The notes below the pieces were generated by a model. It saw nothing but the letters and a program-made list of their open reading frames with translations. It was not told where the DNA came from and made no database searches. This document shows, in pieces, positions 48,481 to 61,591 of a DNA stretch of 64,000 nucleotides; within the stretch, counting starts at the first letter, position 1; each line of letters starts with the position of its first letter. The DNA lies in the NCBI GenBank assembly GCA_027574665.1, contig CM050668.1, positions 6,410,001-6,474,000 of the forward strand. Direction: 5' to 3'. Made by a program: the position numbers and the translations under genes. The DNA is from Rhynochetos jubatus (taxonomy: Eukaryota; Chordata; Aves; Eurypygiformes; Rhynochetidae).

Positions 48481-50771
48481 GCCCAGAGAATCATTTTTCT
48501 GTGGAGCTGAATGAATTGAAACAAGCAGCCAAGATGATGCTGGTGCCCCAGCAGGGAGGTGGGAGGCTGGCCATCCTCGCAAAGGGCTGAGCATCCTCCA
48601 GTGGGGGGGCATTGCCCTGTGCGGTGGCACCCGCTGTCCCATTTTTCTGCGTATTCAGAAGTATGTAATTGATGGCTACAAGAGGGAAGATTAGGCTAGG
48701 GCTTGTGGGAGAGCCGACTGCAGCTTGCAGTTGGTGTAGAACGAGGGCATATACTGTTTCATATCACAACCATGTACACACACAGAGAACAGAAGAATCA
48801 GCACAAAATAACCACCTAAGGTTTTTGTATTACATCGCAATTGGGATATTTTATTTATTCCTGCCTTTACAGCATGCTTTGTTAACCTCTTTACAGGCCA
48901 TAGCAAAGTGACACACGTCTACTTCAAAAATAAGCCTAAAAAGCCGCAAACAAACAAAGCAGAGAAATACAGAAACTGTTTTACACCCCTCATCCTGCCC
49001 AAGGCAGACTCCAGTGCACAGACCTTCCCCAACCTCTCTGGCCAGCCTTCAAACAAGCTTTGAGTAGGCTGAAAACTGCATGAAGCTGGAGGATGTGGAA
49101 AGGATTTGCGTTGCTGGGATTGTTTTTGTAAGTAAGTTAAAGACCTTCCAGCTGAAGACAGACACCAACCAAATTGAAGCCATGCTGGGTATCTCGAGAC
49201 CACCACGTCTTTCCAGCTGGTGGGACAGCTGGAGAACCACCTAAGCCAACACTGCACCGTTAAGGATACGGGTCTTCCGAAGGGTTGTCTCTGTCCATCA
49301 CGTTTGTGAGTGTCAGTGGGAGCCAGCCAGGCCAACTTCATTATATCAAAGAGACGATGGCCATTCCACTGCCTCCTCCTTGCTCGTTGACCATCACCAA
49401 ACAGGGATGGCTACAACTACATTGCCTTAAATTAACACATCATGTACCTAGGCTCTCCTGCCTTCTTGTTTCCATTGCATGGCCACCTGCTCTGTCTTTT
49501 GACCTGTTTCAGCATTTCTCATTTCATTTCATCAGGACTTCACCAAGAAGCCCAGCTTCAACACCAATTAATTCATTCTCCCTTCTCCTTTTTGCAGTAG
49601 CCCAAAGACTTCAGTTGTTACTGGCATGGGCTCAAGCTTTTCATAAGCTACAGCTTAAAAAGGAAAAATTGAGGCTGGATCTGACTCAAACGCAAGTTTC
49701 GTATTTTAATGTTTTATCACCTCAAAATATCATCCTCCTTTTAATTTCCTGAGTGATTCTTGTGCCCAGCTTACCAAATGCTAGTAAGCTCACCATGATT
49801 CCCACTCAGATTCCTCCCAGGTTTTTCTCATTTTCACTTCCATTTCAATGAGAAGTATACAATCAGAAAGAGCCGGAGCAGCAAACTCTAGTCTGGTACA
49901 TAATGTGTCACCTTAAATAACGAGGATGTATATGAGAACAGAAGTTCGCACAGTTGAATAAGAATCACCAGGTACACATGTAGCCAGCAAAAAATTATCT
50001 CTAACGTACTGGTAAATTATCTGGAGTCTGGCCAGATGTTGCATTTTTCAGTTGTCTGAACTCTACTGGGTTCTTCAGTCAAGGCCCCTGAATAGTTGCT
50101 TGCTTGGAAGGCTTATCATGTAACGATGCATGGCAGGTTTAAATTTCTTCTTAAAAGCTCCATGTTATGTCAAAAGAAACACTATACGGTGGCAACACAA
50201 GTTAATTGCTCAGTTATCAGGCAATAAAGTGGTTCTACTGGTTGCTTTTCAAAGGTGTTAAGGGCACTTTCAACCTCACCGCGGTCCAGCAGCAGCAGGT
50301 CTCTCAAGGGTCACGGAGCACTACTTCATTAGGATCCATGACGCAGCGCTAGAGGCAGGACCCATAACTCCTCCTTGCAGAGGGGACAGTCAGGCGCCAG
50401 CAGAACATCGGCTGGGGCATCGAGACTGGGGCTGTCATCCCGACTGCCTGCCTCAGGCAAACTTGCTGGTGTCTCCAGCCCAGAGTTCACAGTTGCAAAA
50501 CAAGACCGTGGTATGGCCCATTCTCCCTGAAGTCGCCTGAAGCACCCTTCTCCAGATGGGCATCAGCTGCCCCAGGCTCACTGCACGGGAAGAAGTTAAG
50601 CAGAGCAGCTTCCGCAGCTGGACAGAAGCTTAAGCTTTCCTGTACCAGCAGTAGGAGCAGGAGGAGATTGGGCACTGAACACTCACAACAACACTGTCAA
50701 GGTATTCAGCCATTTACAGATGCAAGTTGGTGTTTCTGGGCAAGTCAGGCATCTGACAGCCCCCTGAGAAA
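48481..50771. other. Non-coding single-copy DNA
   Basis: No gene seen. A 155-codon plus-strand frame (49285-49752) and a 140-codon minus-strand frame (48919-49341) have no known domain. GC-rich part at 50270-50680. Confidence 0.5.
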
Positions 50772-50790
50772 CCCCCCCCCCCCCCCCCCC
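50772..50790. repeat. Poly-C run of 19
   Basis: Nineteen consecutive Cs between GAGAAA and AAGCACTG. Such runs are unstable and length is often wrong in assemblies. On the minus strand it is a G run able to form a G-quadruplex with slippage. Confidence 0.95.
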
Positions 50791-50799
50791 AAGCACTGA

Positions 50800-51105
50800 A
50801 GTACCTCTGAAATCCTCCCTGTGCAGCCCTGAGGCTGCAGGACCAACACCTTCCCGTGGCACCTCGTTTTGTGGTTATTCTTAAAACCTTTCCATCATAA
50901 CTGACGTTTTCCTTCTGCAGCATAAGGCATTCCTTCTCATTCAGTTCACACCGACTAATGAGAGTAATTGGTCCCTGTCCTCTTTATTATGTCCCTCTAA
51001 GTATTTGTAAAGAGTTATCATGGCTCCCTCCAGTCCTCTTTTCTCTTCACTTAGAGATTCCCAATTCATTTCAATTTGTCCTCCCTGACCCTCCCTCCTA
51101 CTCCC
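50800..51105 (-). mobile_element. Old CR1-type LINE fragment, antisense
   Basis: On the minus strand, 51084 to 50992 reads without a stop and contains EEKRGLEGAMITLYKYLEG, matching the CR1 reverse-transcriptase C-terminal pattern (SLE-RR-RGD-I-LYKYL-G). Continuing toward lower coordinates, the minus strand shows degenerate likeness to the next part of CR1: a 'ctgcagaaggaaaa' segment where CR1 usually has CTGCAGCAAGGGA, then 'gaggtgccacgggaaggt' where CR1 has a GGTTGCCTAGGGAGGT block. It is far more diverged than the copies at 12 and 20 kb, so it is an old insertion. The core (50950-51090) is well supported; the lower boundary is approximate. Confidence 0.68.
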
Positions 51106-52157
51106 ACTTTATACATCAAATAACTGAGCCTAATTACTTTGCAGACATATCACATTAGGATGAGAAAATTAAGGGAGGGGGGAACAGAAAAGTGCACTAA
51201 AAAAGCAATTGTTTGAATTCCCGACTGACCAAAAGCTTCTGCCGTGGGCTAACCGCAGCTCAGGTTATGCAGCTCAGCTCTGGGTGTAGGAGCTCTGCGG
51301 CAGTTTCCGCATCTCCATCAGATCCCACCACGCCAGCGGCTGAAGCCACACCGGGCATCACCGCACTGCACCAGGACACGCAGCACCAGAGGAGATACAG
51401 AGGCAGGCAGAGGCGCAGCATCCCCTCCTGCACTCTAGAACATTAAGACAGGGGTTAATTTGGATTTACAAAGTGGAAACGTCACACTTCATTTATATTC
51501 TGGCACCCAATGTTAATTACCTTTCCTTTTCTTTAGCAACCGTTCTTGTGTTCTGTTTCTTCACTTAAAGCTGATAATAAGCTGTCCATCTATATAACCA
51601 TTCTGCTGACACAAATCATGATGGATATGAAAAGCAATAAAAAGCAAATCTAATGAGACATTGGCTCAGAATGAGACAAAAAAATTGAACCATGTTCTTT
51701 AATCATCAATGTGCAAAGCCAACCGGAATAAATTTGTTTCAAGGAGGCCTCATTTCTATTTAAATGTAAAATACACTGGAATGTTTTAAGAACCACAGAA
51801 AACTATGGATTTCTGGTAAACTATTACCTTTGTAATCCCAGCAGAGGGGGAAAAAAAAATCAACACAACCAACAAACAAATCTAGCCCCCCTCCAACACT
51901 GCAAAGAGGCCAATGGCTTCTCTTGCTTAGATTTTCCAGAGTGAAATGCAGAAAATTGTAGATACAAGGTCACTAAAACTTTAATCACTCATTTTCTCTG
52001 GAAGACAAGGACTCATAAAATTGCCAGCATCATCATAAACACTGGTAGAAAAAGCCTAATTCTGACCTGATGCTGTTATAAATAAGAATAACATTGCATA
52101 AAAGCAGTAAGAGATCATGAGCAGCTTGAAAGGTTTATTCCTTCACAGTCCCTCTGG
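51106..52157. other. Non-coding DNA, AT-rich from 51460
   Basis: No gene seen. From about 51460 to 51850 the sequence is AT-rich and low-repeat with GGGTTAATTTGG, AATGTTAATTACC and AGCTGATAATAAGC motifs and could be another conserved non-coding block. An A-rich run lies near 51849-51860. Confidence 0.42.
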
Positions 52158-52168
52158 AAAAAAAAAAA

Positions 52169-52208
<40 letters not shown>
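52158..52208. repeat. A12 followed by (TA)19 microsatellite
   Basis: Twelve As (52158-52169), a T, then nineteen uninterrupted TA units (52171-52208). A perfect TA run this long is polymorphic in most populations and can extrude a cruciform. Confidence 0.95.
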
Positions 52209-52210
<2 letters not shown>

Positions 52211-55200
52211 CCAACCAGAAGCAAAACCAGATGATGATGAGAAAAAAATCACGACTGGCCGCACGTGACTCCAAGCAGGTCCTGAACCCCCAAAATTGGC
52301 AAAATTTAAAGTTCAGCCCCTTCCCTTCCTCAGTGGTGTGAAAGACGTCTCCAGAGCTGTGGAGAGGTTATGCGGGGACACGGCAACACATCTGTTTGGG
52401 CAAGACTCATAAACAGCTTGGAGCAGACACTGGGAAAAGCTGTTAGAGGTTGCGTGGTCGTAGACCTGAAATTATCCTGCCTCTGCTGTTGGGCTGACAT
52501 CCACATGGTCATGCGAGCCTGCTAGCTGCCAAGGTAGGCAGCCATTGTGCCCAGGTGCCCCCAGGGCACATGGCATACCGAGGATCCACATGTAGCATCC
52601 TGAAGGCACGCAGCATCCTGACAACATGCAGCACCCCAGGCACTGACCCACCAGCTCCAGTGCCTGAAGCTGTGCCGGGACAAGAAGCTGAGGGATCGCA
52701 ATGGGGGCGTCAAGCAGCCCCAGGGACTTGCAGGAATGAAGAAGCTTTCATGCTTCTTTGCGGTACAACCCATAAGAAAGTTAAGCCATTCCCAATTTTG
52801 CCATTTGAGCCCAGACCTGACAGTTCCCTTCTCTTCTGACTGCCACACGATATAATACTGCATGTCTTTGCACAGGCCAGTAAGATCATCTCCCGCCTTG
52901 GAAAGGAAAGAGAGGGACATCATGTCTCGGTCCCCTCACAAGCCTGTAGCTCTGCGTGCACTGCAAAGTGACAGCAGCACCCACTGAACTCTGCATGGTT
53001 CTCCTTTTACGCCTCAGCAGCGGCTCCGGCACCCACCAAAGACCCTGCAGCAAGCAGGGTATTAAAAACGCCTCAGACAGACCCATCTGGTGCAGTCCGG
53101 GTTTCATCCTGATGAACTAGCCATGAACCTTTTTCTTCTTATCTATGCAGAATCAGCTTCTAGGCAATAATTCTCTCCTCCCTTTCGTCCCCCAGTAGCC
53201 ATATTTTCCCACATTTCACTTGGAAGCTGTATCTCTAATTGCACCCATTGCAGAGTAAAACATTACGGCTAGCTATAACACCCAGCTCCACTGTAATGAT
53301 CCAAATGTTTCAGAGCAATATTCCAAATGCTGTGATCCTGAAGTGAGCATTATATCGGGAAGAATTATGAAATTTAGAGTAATAATGCCAACCTTTGAGA
53401 ACAAAAAGTCAATTATACAGCTCAAGGGTCTCTAGCAATAAATCAAGGTGCCAAACTGTGTACTATTTGCTTCTTCCCCCTTTCCTCCCCACTATTAAGC
53501 ACAGCATATCTCAAATCAGTTTCAAAGCACTTGTCACCCCTTTGCATGGGCTGGGCATGGTGGGCGTTGTCCCCTGCCCTGCAGTTTCTCATCCCTGTCG
53601 GCTCTCTTGTCCAAGTATTGCTTGCAACGTGCTGTCACTGTTAGCTGTTGGGGTTTATTCACATGATCACTCTACCATATGCTGTTGAAGATCAGGGAGT
53701 ACTAAGGTTAACTCCTAGAAATGGGTTAGGCTGGTGTAAAGGGCCGGAGCTGAGCAGAGGAGCTGCTTGCAGCAAACAGTGAGTTACTTCAGTCCTTGGA
53801 ATGCAGCACAGCTCTTTCCTGAGCTCCAGCTACTGCCATCTCCTCACAAACTATTGCATATACTTCACAAATATAGATAAACTGCAATATACGCAATAGG
53901 TCATAACACCCCTCCTATCAGATGCAGGGGTCTCCTCCAACAGCACCCCAGGCTGTTGAAACCCAAGGAAATCAGATCACCAGCCCCATCCGTACGCTTT
54001 CGCACAGGGAAAGCTCCACAGAGCCCACATATTGCCTTACCTTCACTAGCTCTGTATTGCCTTCTGCTAAATACACATTTCAATGAACCAATTCCTCCTC
54101 TGTCAAAAGTGTGACATCAACTTAAAAATCCTGAGGCTTCAACGTAAAAATTCACTTGAGGGTCTTTGTTTATCTTCTGGATAGAAATCTCAGAACATAC
54201 TCAGATCTCATCCCTCCCCTCCTTTATGCACTGATAAATTCATTAAGGCAAAGCCAACAGACACCCAGTCCAGTGTCTTCAGAAAGGGAGCCAATAACGA
54301 GCATCAGATGTAGAAACCCGCAGTGAGATTCTGGATAAATGGTGTGACGGTGAGACTGTGAATGCCTGTTCCTTACGCTGACTACAACAAGAAAGGGACA
54401 CCCAGTTAAATCATTGGGAACTGTGTAATTAAACTGTGAGATGCGTGACAGCCAGAAGGATAAATGGGTTCAAAAAGGGATTCAGTTAATTCAGAGGAGA
54501 AACCTGTCTGTGGCTATTGGTCCAAATGCAATTTCTGGCTCGGGAAGTCTCTAATCTGCTAATTAGAAACTGGGAGGCTTGTTTGTGGGCACAGATCACT
54601 TGGTATTTGTCCAGTTTCTGCTGGAGACAGGGTACTGGCTAGATGATTTTGGATGCTCCAACATACCTAGTCTTTGGTTTGGGTCTTTTAAAATCATCTT
54701 ACCAGACACCCCGTGGTGCTCGCAGCCTCCAGCCTCCTTCATGCCTGCAGTGGCATTCATGATGAACCGTGACCCATCAGCAAACCTGCCAGCAAAGTCC
54801 TCAAAGCCAGGGTCTGCATGGATGGGGGTGTCCAACCATAGAGGTTTATGGATCCGTTACTGCCACTCGAAATCACGGCAGCACAATGAGCGCAGCGAGC
54901 GAGGCACGAGGGGCAACAAGGTCAGTTCAGCACGCTGGCCCAGCAGCAGGAGTATGGGTCACGGCTACCAGCCCAGTGCAGGAGCACAGCAACAGCCTCC
55001 ATCACACCCACCAAGGCCTCACCCCCAGAAACACGGCAAGCTGTCCACCTCCTTAGGTCCTGGGCTCTGCTCCACACCAAGGTGTCCTGCCCACAGACAC
55101 ACATCACACTACCCAGTTCAACTGGGAGAATTCATGGTTACCATTAAAAAGCACCCCACGACCTGGGCCTTTAGTCCCAGACAGACCCAGCTCTACTGAA

Positions 55201-56739
55201 GCCTCAGAGCAAACCCCCGAGACCACAATCTCCTGTAAAAAACAACAAGACATTCGTGCTATGGCTATTTTTAAAGCCACTCCTGAATGGCAGCCTGTCT
55301 CCTGGCACAGTGTGTTTGCAGGAGCCTGCATCTCCCCAGGGGATATCCATGCTCCCACCGGGTCTGCTCCACCTCAGCCTTGTCCCTGGCAGCTATCCCA
55401 TCAAACACCCAGGAACCCTCCATAGGATCCCAGCACCATTTTGTTTCCGCTTCCATATTTAGCTGCCCTTTAGGTTTTTGCGGGCTCTTTTTTCCTTCGT
55501 ATTTCTTGAATTATTTAGATGATATTTTACTATTGTAATAAAGTCTTTGCACTGGCACAAGCTGAACATTAACATTTGCAGTGTGGGTTGAGAAAAAAAC
55601 CACCATCTTTAAGCCTCCACACCGAAAATTATCCTCACCAGCAAATGACAGTGTCACAGCAAAACTTCCCCCTGCAACACAAACTACTGCTTCTCCTTCA
55701 GGTCCTTTGAACTTGAATGCCTCCATTGCAAACACCACTAACAAAAAACAAAATCAAACATATTTTTTTTCCCAACAGACACCCAGTCCTTGTGATTTCA
55801 GATGTGTTTTTGTTTTAGCTGCATGAACAGTTTGAATGGTTTTATAATTTGCCTGTGCTTCCATTTTATTATATCTGCCTTCCATCTGTTATTTTTATGG
55901 TTTATGTTACCATTCTCCTCTCACTAATGCCAGCGGCTCTACTGTAAAACCCAAGTTGCATCCTAGAAACTTATCACCTCACTCAAAAAATACATCTTGT
56001 GCATGATGGCATAAGAACTGCCTGGAGAAGAATGAATGGTTCTTTTATTAATGTCTTTCTTGTAGGAAGAGCACATGCAATAGTCGTACTGGGTGCAAAT
56101 ACATTCTTTCCTCACTGCACTTGCAAAAGTCCCGGTGAACAACAGAGAGCCCATTCACCAAATCTGAAGGAAAGCCGAGTTACACAGGAGTGTCCACCCT
56201 TTAGATAAGGGTTAACACCACTTTCTGCATTTTTAGAGAGTAAACTCTTCACACAGAGGGAAAACCCTCACCTTGTAGAGCATCCTGGGCACTGCACTCT
56301 GAACGCAGCGGGAACAGGAGTCACCCATCTCCGTCACCCTCGGGCGATTATAAGTAATTGAGTCATTATTTCATAACAGTCATCCTTGCTTCCAAGGATT
56401 TCAGTGGGTCATTGGCCAGGGATCTTTCACCGAACGCTTTTTAATCAGAGTTAATTCACTGAAGCCGCAAGGTCTCACAACGTGACCAGCTGGGTCAGCA
56501 CCTCAGGTCTGCAGAGCCCGAGCAAGGGATGTTGGAGGCCAGCAGTACGGCCACTGCTGCCGCAGCAGGACCCACACATGGATGCTGACTTAGCATCCAT
56601 TGGAAAAAGCCATAAACGTGCAAAATAAACACAGGTTCCCCTAATACTGCCTCCAACACTCAACCTCAAATAGACACGTGTCACAGTCTTAAGCCAGTTA
56701 AAATTTTCACTTACTTGTGGCAACACACAGTTTTCCTAC
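52209..56739. other. Non-coding single-copy DNA
   Basis: No gene seen across 4.5 kb. The longest frame (206 codons, plus, 54579-55199) has no recognisable domain and is overlapped by other frames. AT-leaning parts at 53220-53400 and 55500-55990 are low-repeat; 55800-55920 is strongly AT-rich. Confidence 0.5.
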
Positions 56740-57130
56740 TTGTTTTATATTTTTCCAAGCACAAGTATAATTGGCTCTGGCCTGCTACCAAGAGGTTTAT
56801 TAAAACGGCAAGGGAGGAAACTAATGATTGTTAAGAAGATTTAATTCCAAGGATACTGAGTTGTTCATTACACATTTATGGCTACTAACCAGCAGCACGC
56901 AAATAAAGGCTTGTGGATTTGTTTACCTTGCCAAGCCACCAAGATGCATCCAGTCACAAGAATTCAAAGGTTGAGGCAGAAATCAATACGGAGCTACTAA
57001 ACACCCTACTGCGCAGCTGGAAGAGACTAAATTGATGATGAACCTTTGAGGCCAATAAAAATGTGCATAATTTAAAATGTATTAAAAACATAAGCTGCTA
57101 AAGCATCAATATTTAAACACCACCTCCCGC
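56740..57130. promoter_or_regulatory. Candidate enhancer-like block with forkhead motifs
   Basis: Within 390 bases: GCAAATAAA (56899-56907) and TGTTTAC (56930-56936), both forkhead-type, plus TTCAAAGG and CCTTTGAGG (TCF- or HNF4-like) and several ATTA cores (CTAATGATTGTTAAG, TTCATTACAC). AT-rich with few repeats. Function inferred from motif density. Confidence 0.4.
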
Positions 57131-58299
57131 AGTGTCACCACAGATTTTGCACAAAGAGAAGATATCGTTGAATGTGAAGGTGATGAAGACGCAAGAATTG
57201 CCTGAAATACTTCTTTGGCCAAATTCCTGGCGTGGATTTGAATAAAACTGTCTCGGGGATAAATTGGGTCCTAGGTCTTCTCCCTCTCATTGTTCAGAGC
57301 TACTGTGAAATGGGTTTCTAGTCTCTGTGCAGGTAAAGTGAAAGCCAGACGAATGCAAGGAGACCATTTTCAGCTGGAGACGTTCCGCAGCGAGCACAGG
57401 CTGCTGCTCCCACTGGAAACCCATGTTAGGTCAGTGAGACTTAGCCTGGGTACCTCTGTGTGCCGCTAGATGATGTCGGGTGGGACTATCCTGAATCAGG
57501 TCTTCCCATCATCCAGCCACGGGTGCCAGGGCAGAATATTCTGGTTTCAATACAGTCAGTGGAGGGAGGTTGACCTGCCTGCTGGAATGTACCTTTTGCC
57601 ATGGGATACTTACTGGGAGCCTAAAGGTGAGGGATGCTCCAAACACTTTAAGTAAGCAAATCACTACAAATGCAGTTGGGACTGAGTCACAAGAGACTCA
57701 AAAGCTCCTAAGCCCTGATGACGATCAACGTGTGCATCCAGTTCAAACGCTGCCCGAGAGAATGAGTTTTCAGCTGCCGATCCTAAATCATTTATCATTT
57801 GCTTTCCAGCATCGCTTCATGCCAAGTACTTCAAAGCACCGAGATTATTGGATGATGCAAAAGAAAATCTTCTGCACAGTCACACCACGAGACAGATGTT
57901 ATTGCTGAGGAGTGTGTTTAGGGACAGCGTGAGCCTGAGCACCAGCAGAACTCCCAGCTGCGATTTGGGGTGAGGGAGGCATGTTTGCTTCTGCTGAGGC
58001 TTGTTTGCAAAGGACAGAGCTCCACAGCTTGCAGAGAGCTAAACACCCAGTTTAAAACCACTGGCTCCAAAGAAACAGGCCATGGCAGGTATGCACTCAT
58101 CAGCTCCCCACAGTACAGCACCCCAAGACAGTTCTCCCCGAGCTCCCCCAAGACCTCCAAAATGAGTAACAAAGCTCCTGGAGAAGCGGCTATGTGAGAA
58201 AGCTGAGGACCGGCCGTGCGATGGCGATGTCTCTGTTCCCAGCCTACCCACGATCCTGGGCCAAAGCACTCACACCCCAAACGACTCTACTCCATTGGC
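57131..58299. other. Non-coding single-copy DNA
   Basis: No gene seen. Frames of 112-120 codons (57570-57908 plus, 57918-58280 minus) carry no domain. Confidence 0.5.
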
Positions 58300-58780
58300 T
58301 AATTTGCACTTTAACTATCTTCCTGTTAAAGAGATCCTTGCATTAGATAATCCAGAGGCCATCTGCTGAGGATAATGCATTTATTACTCAGAATTTACCT
58401 ATCTGTATTGTACTAGGCATGCACATAGTGAATCTCAATCATTTTAACTTAGACACTCTATTATACATACCATGAAATTTAACAAGGTATGTCCTATATG
58501 GGGCTGTAACATTGCAGCTGTGTGGACTAATTAGATAACACTCATTATTGTTCATTCAATTTGCGTTTGCAGATGCAGGGAGCTGAGTGCTGACTGCTCT
58601 CGAGGCTCTGATTGATTGCTCCCACTTTGCATTCATTAGGAAGGTGGCCTCAGCACAGTAGTTTTACAACATGTGTTTGCTACCACTTAACTGGATGTGC
58701 CAGTCAAATGCCTTGAACTGTGTCTCTTGATTAACAATATTTTGCAAATATGGCGCAGTCTATTTTAGCAGCATGACAGG
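58300..58780. promoter_or_regulatory. Candidate conserved enhancer-like block
   Basis: A 480-base low-repeat block with GGATAATGCATTTATTACTC, GGACTAATTAGATAAC (homeodomain palindrome TAATTA), TTCATTCAATTTGCG and GATTGATTGC. It has a 7-bp inverted repeat, ACATACC (58465-58471) and GGTATGT (58486-58492), with a 14-base spacer. Of all AT-rich blocks in the window this one looks most like a deeply conserved element, on texture alone. Confidence 0.42.
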
Positions 58781-61591
58781 CGGATTGCGGAGCCAGGATG
58801 CCGGCGAGCACTGCTCCCTGCAAAACCTTCCCCTTCCCGCACGCCGAGTGGGAAGAAATACAGCTGTGACAGTAAGGGTTGATGACAGCTTACCAATACA
58901 TCAGGTTCATAGGTGGCAGTGTCCATTGCTCATCTCCTCCAGTCAGACGTGGCTTACAGAAATAAATGCGCCTGTCAGAGGGTTTGACTTTGTCAGACGA
59001 ATACCAAGCCCATAAAACTAGGGAAAATACGGTTCACATTGACCTCCGCATTTTTTTTCCCTAATGTTTCTTTGCAGCTATGGATGGGGGTTTGCTCTGT
59101 TCCGTTTTACCTCCCTCTCCACGTCCTCCTGCCCAGCGCCAGTCAGGGTGGATCAGTGGATTCAGGGGCTCAGGCTCTCACCCAGCTTTCTGTAACAGCA
59201 AACCACAGCCCAGCAGCCCCTGGTGGTCCCAGCCCAGGGATCCCAAACCTCTCTGGTCCCAGAGTCCCCCACCCTCCCCAGTTCACCCCTTTGCCACTGA
59301 TTGTGCAGGTGGCAGTGCTGTGAGCATAGTGTGAGTGTACCCAGGAGCTCCAGCCCTTCCCCTGTGAGGCTTCTCTTCAGATCGTGCTTTAAATCAGCCA
59401 GGCAATCCAAACCTGTTAGAGAATCATACACGTTCCCATAGGCCTGAGACTGAAACGTTGCCTGTCTGTAAATTATTCAGGATTAGATTACATCTTGGCA
59501 AAGCCCATGGTCAAAATATTAACAAAAGAGTGCAAAAGGCAAATGATATTCGTGAAAAATAAGTATTGTCAGAGTAACTCCGTGGCCAGGTTGGAAAGCA
59601 GACTGAGCAGCCAGGCCAGAATGTCTCTGAGCACTGACACTGGCCAAAGCCATCACCCGAGTCCTGCAGCGATGCTGGAGGCTGCTCCAGCCTGCCTTCC
59701 AGCACACACACCGCACGTCACGATCAGTCAGGGCGCTGGCGTGCACCTCCCCTGCTCGCCTGGGAGGCCGTGGTGGAGATGCCCGAGGGCTCCCCAGGCT
59801 CAGGATATCATTGACTCCACGCATCGATTTAAGCTCTTACAGCTCTGCATGTCAGCCAGCCCCGCAGCACCAGGGGTGAATGCCAAAACAGCCTCAGCTC
59901 CTGGTGTGCAAAGAGCAATCTGTTATTAGCCCTCAACTTCTCTCAAAAACATTTACTCCAGCTTCACTGACATTCATTTAGAGGGGAAAAGGAACTGGTT
60001 CAAAAGTGTCTCCAGAGCAAGGAGGGAGAGGACAGGACCCTTGCAAGTGGCCTGATGGGGCGGTCGGGAAGCTCCAGCCCTCTGACATGAATTAGGAGCT
60101 TACCAACAGAGTAGAGGACTAGGGACTAGAGACATACATCCTGGGCTAACCAACAAGGCTTCCATTTTGGGGTCATTTCTGGGAGGAAGGCACAATAAGA
60201 AAAGGATGCCCAGGCATCTGCCACTGCAGTCAGCGCGGGGGGTCCTAAGAAGAGGCTCTCAGTCCCTGCTGTGCACCAGAGCTCCCAGCTCTGCAGAAGG
60301 GCAGTGCAGGGGGAAGCAGCGTGGGTCTGGGTGCCCCAACCCACCAGCACACCTGCGTGGGGATGCACGCACTGCTGCAGAGAGGAGGACATGCTGTCAA
60401 CAGGAGGACGGTCAGTTTGCAGGGGAATCTCTATTGGCACAACCCCCGTGACGTTTTACAGCCTGCTTCCCAGACAGGGCGAGTGCACTGTAATGGCAAG
60501 ATGATGCCAGTCAGAGCTGAACTGATTTCAGGGGATTTTTTTTTCATTAAACTCAGTGTTGCTAGGCTGCTAACACAATGCAGCTCCACTGCCATCGTGT
60601 TAGGCAGATGAACTGTCACTTCAGCTCATTTCAGTGTGAAACACTCACTTTTTTCCTTCTTGCATATGCAATGCTCACTGGATGGTTCAGGTCTACGCAT
60701 AACATATTTATTCAACAGTAATTGTTTCATTTCTGCAAAGGAAATATGTTCCACTATTCCTGTAGCTGATGGGCTCTGGCAGAAGTTGGAAGCTGAGGCT
60801 CCAAAAGGAGGGAGAATATGTTTATGGGATGAACCACAGCTGTTTGCAGTATTCTTCTGCCCTAGCAATTATTTTAATAGGAAGAATTCCTGGAGGGTTA
60901 TTTGGCTTCTGCACAGCGTGCGCAGCGTTCACAGTCACTAGTTAGGGTATCAGACGAGTGAACCTCTGAAGACACTACTGTTCTTGTAAAGCATATTTTA
61001 AAAAGGAAGAGAGTTAAATCCTGCAGCCTGCTCACATACCAGAAAATACTTGCTCCCATGGGAAGCACAGAAATGGTAGAAAAACGGGTACATTTATATA
61101 ATCTGCATTATTGTAACGTTGTCTATTAGCATTGCTGTACTGCCCCAGACCTTCTCTGTAAGAAGAGATTACTACCCAAATTCCAGATGCGAAGCAAAGC
61201 AAGACACATTCCTTCAGAAAAGGTGAATTATCTGGTTCCATACACTTTTTCCCAAGGAAAAAAAGGTAGGACCTCCTGAACATTCGCATTGCACTGAGAT
61301 TTCTGCATGTGCCTTTTTTTGCACTAACTTGAAGAGCAATTTCTGGAGGCAGTCTCCGGTCAGGCTTGCTGCAGTGCTGCAACAGGGATTGTGCACTCCA
61401 TTGCTGTATTTCAACAATAAACTGGAGTCTATTTAAAATTCAGCAGCGCCTTGTGAATGGGTTGCTGCTTTGCCTCGGAAATAATCACTGTCAGGACAGT
61501 CCTGAGACAACACTGCTCACTAAATAAAAACCCACAAATTCCCCGCTGCAGGGGAAAGCTCCCCAGGGACTGGCAATACTTTAGCCTGCTT
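58781..61591. other. Non-coding single-copy DNA
   Basis: No gene seen. GC-rich at 59080-59340, 59640-59900 and 60160-60420; AT-richer from 60530 to 61440. Confidence 0.5.

Noticed and set aside
54579-55199. 206-codon plus-strand open frame
   Set aside because: Composition biased (Ser, Pro, His, Gln) with no known motif, and two other frames overlap it.
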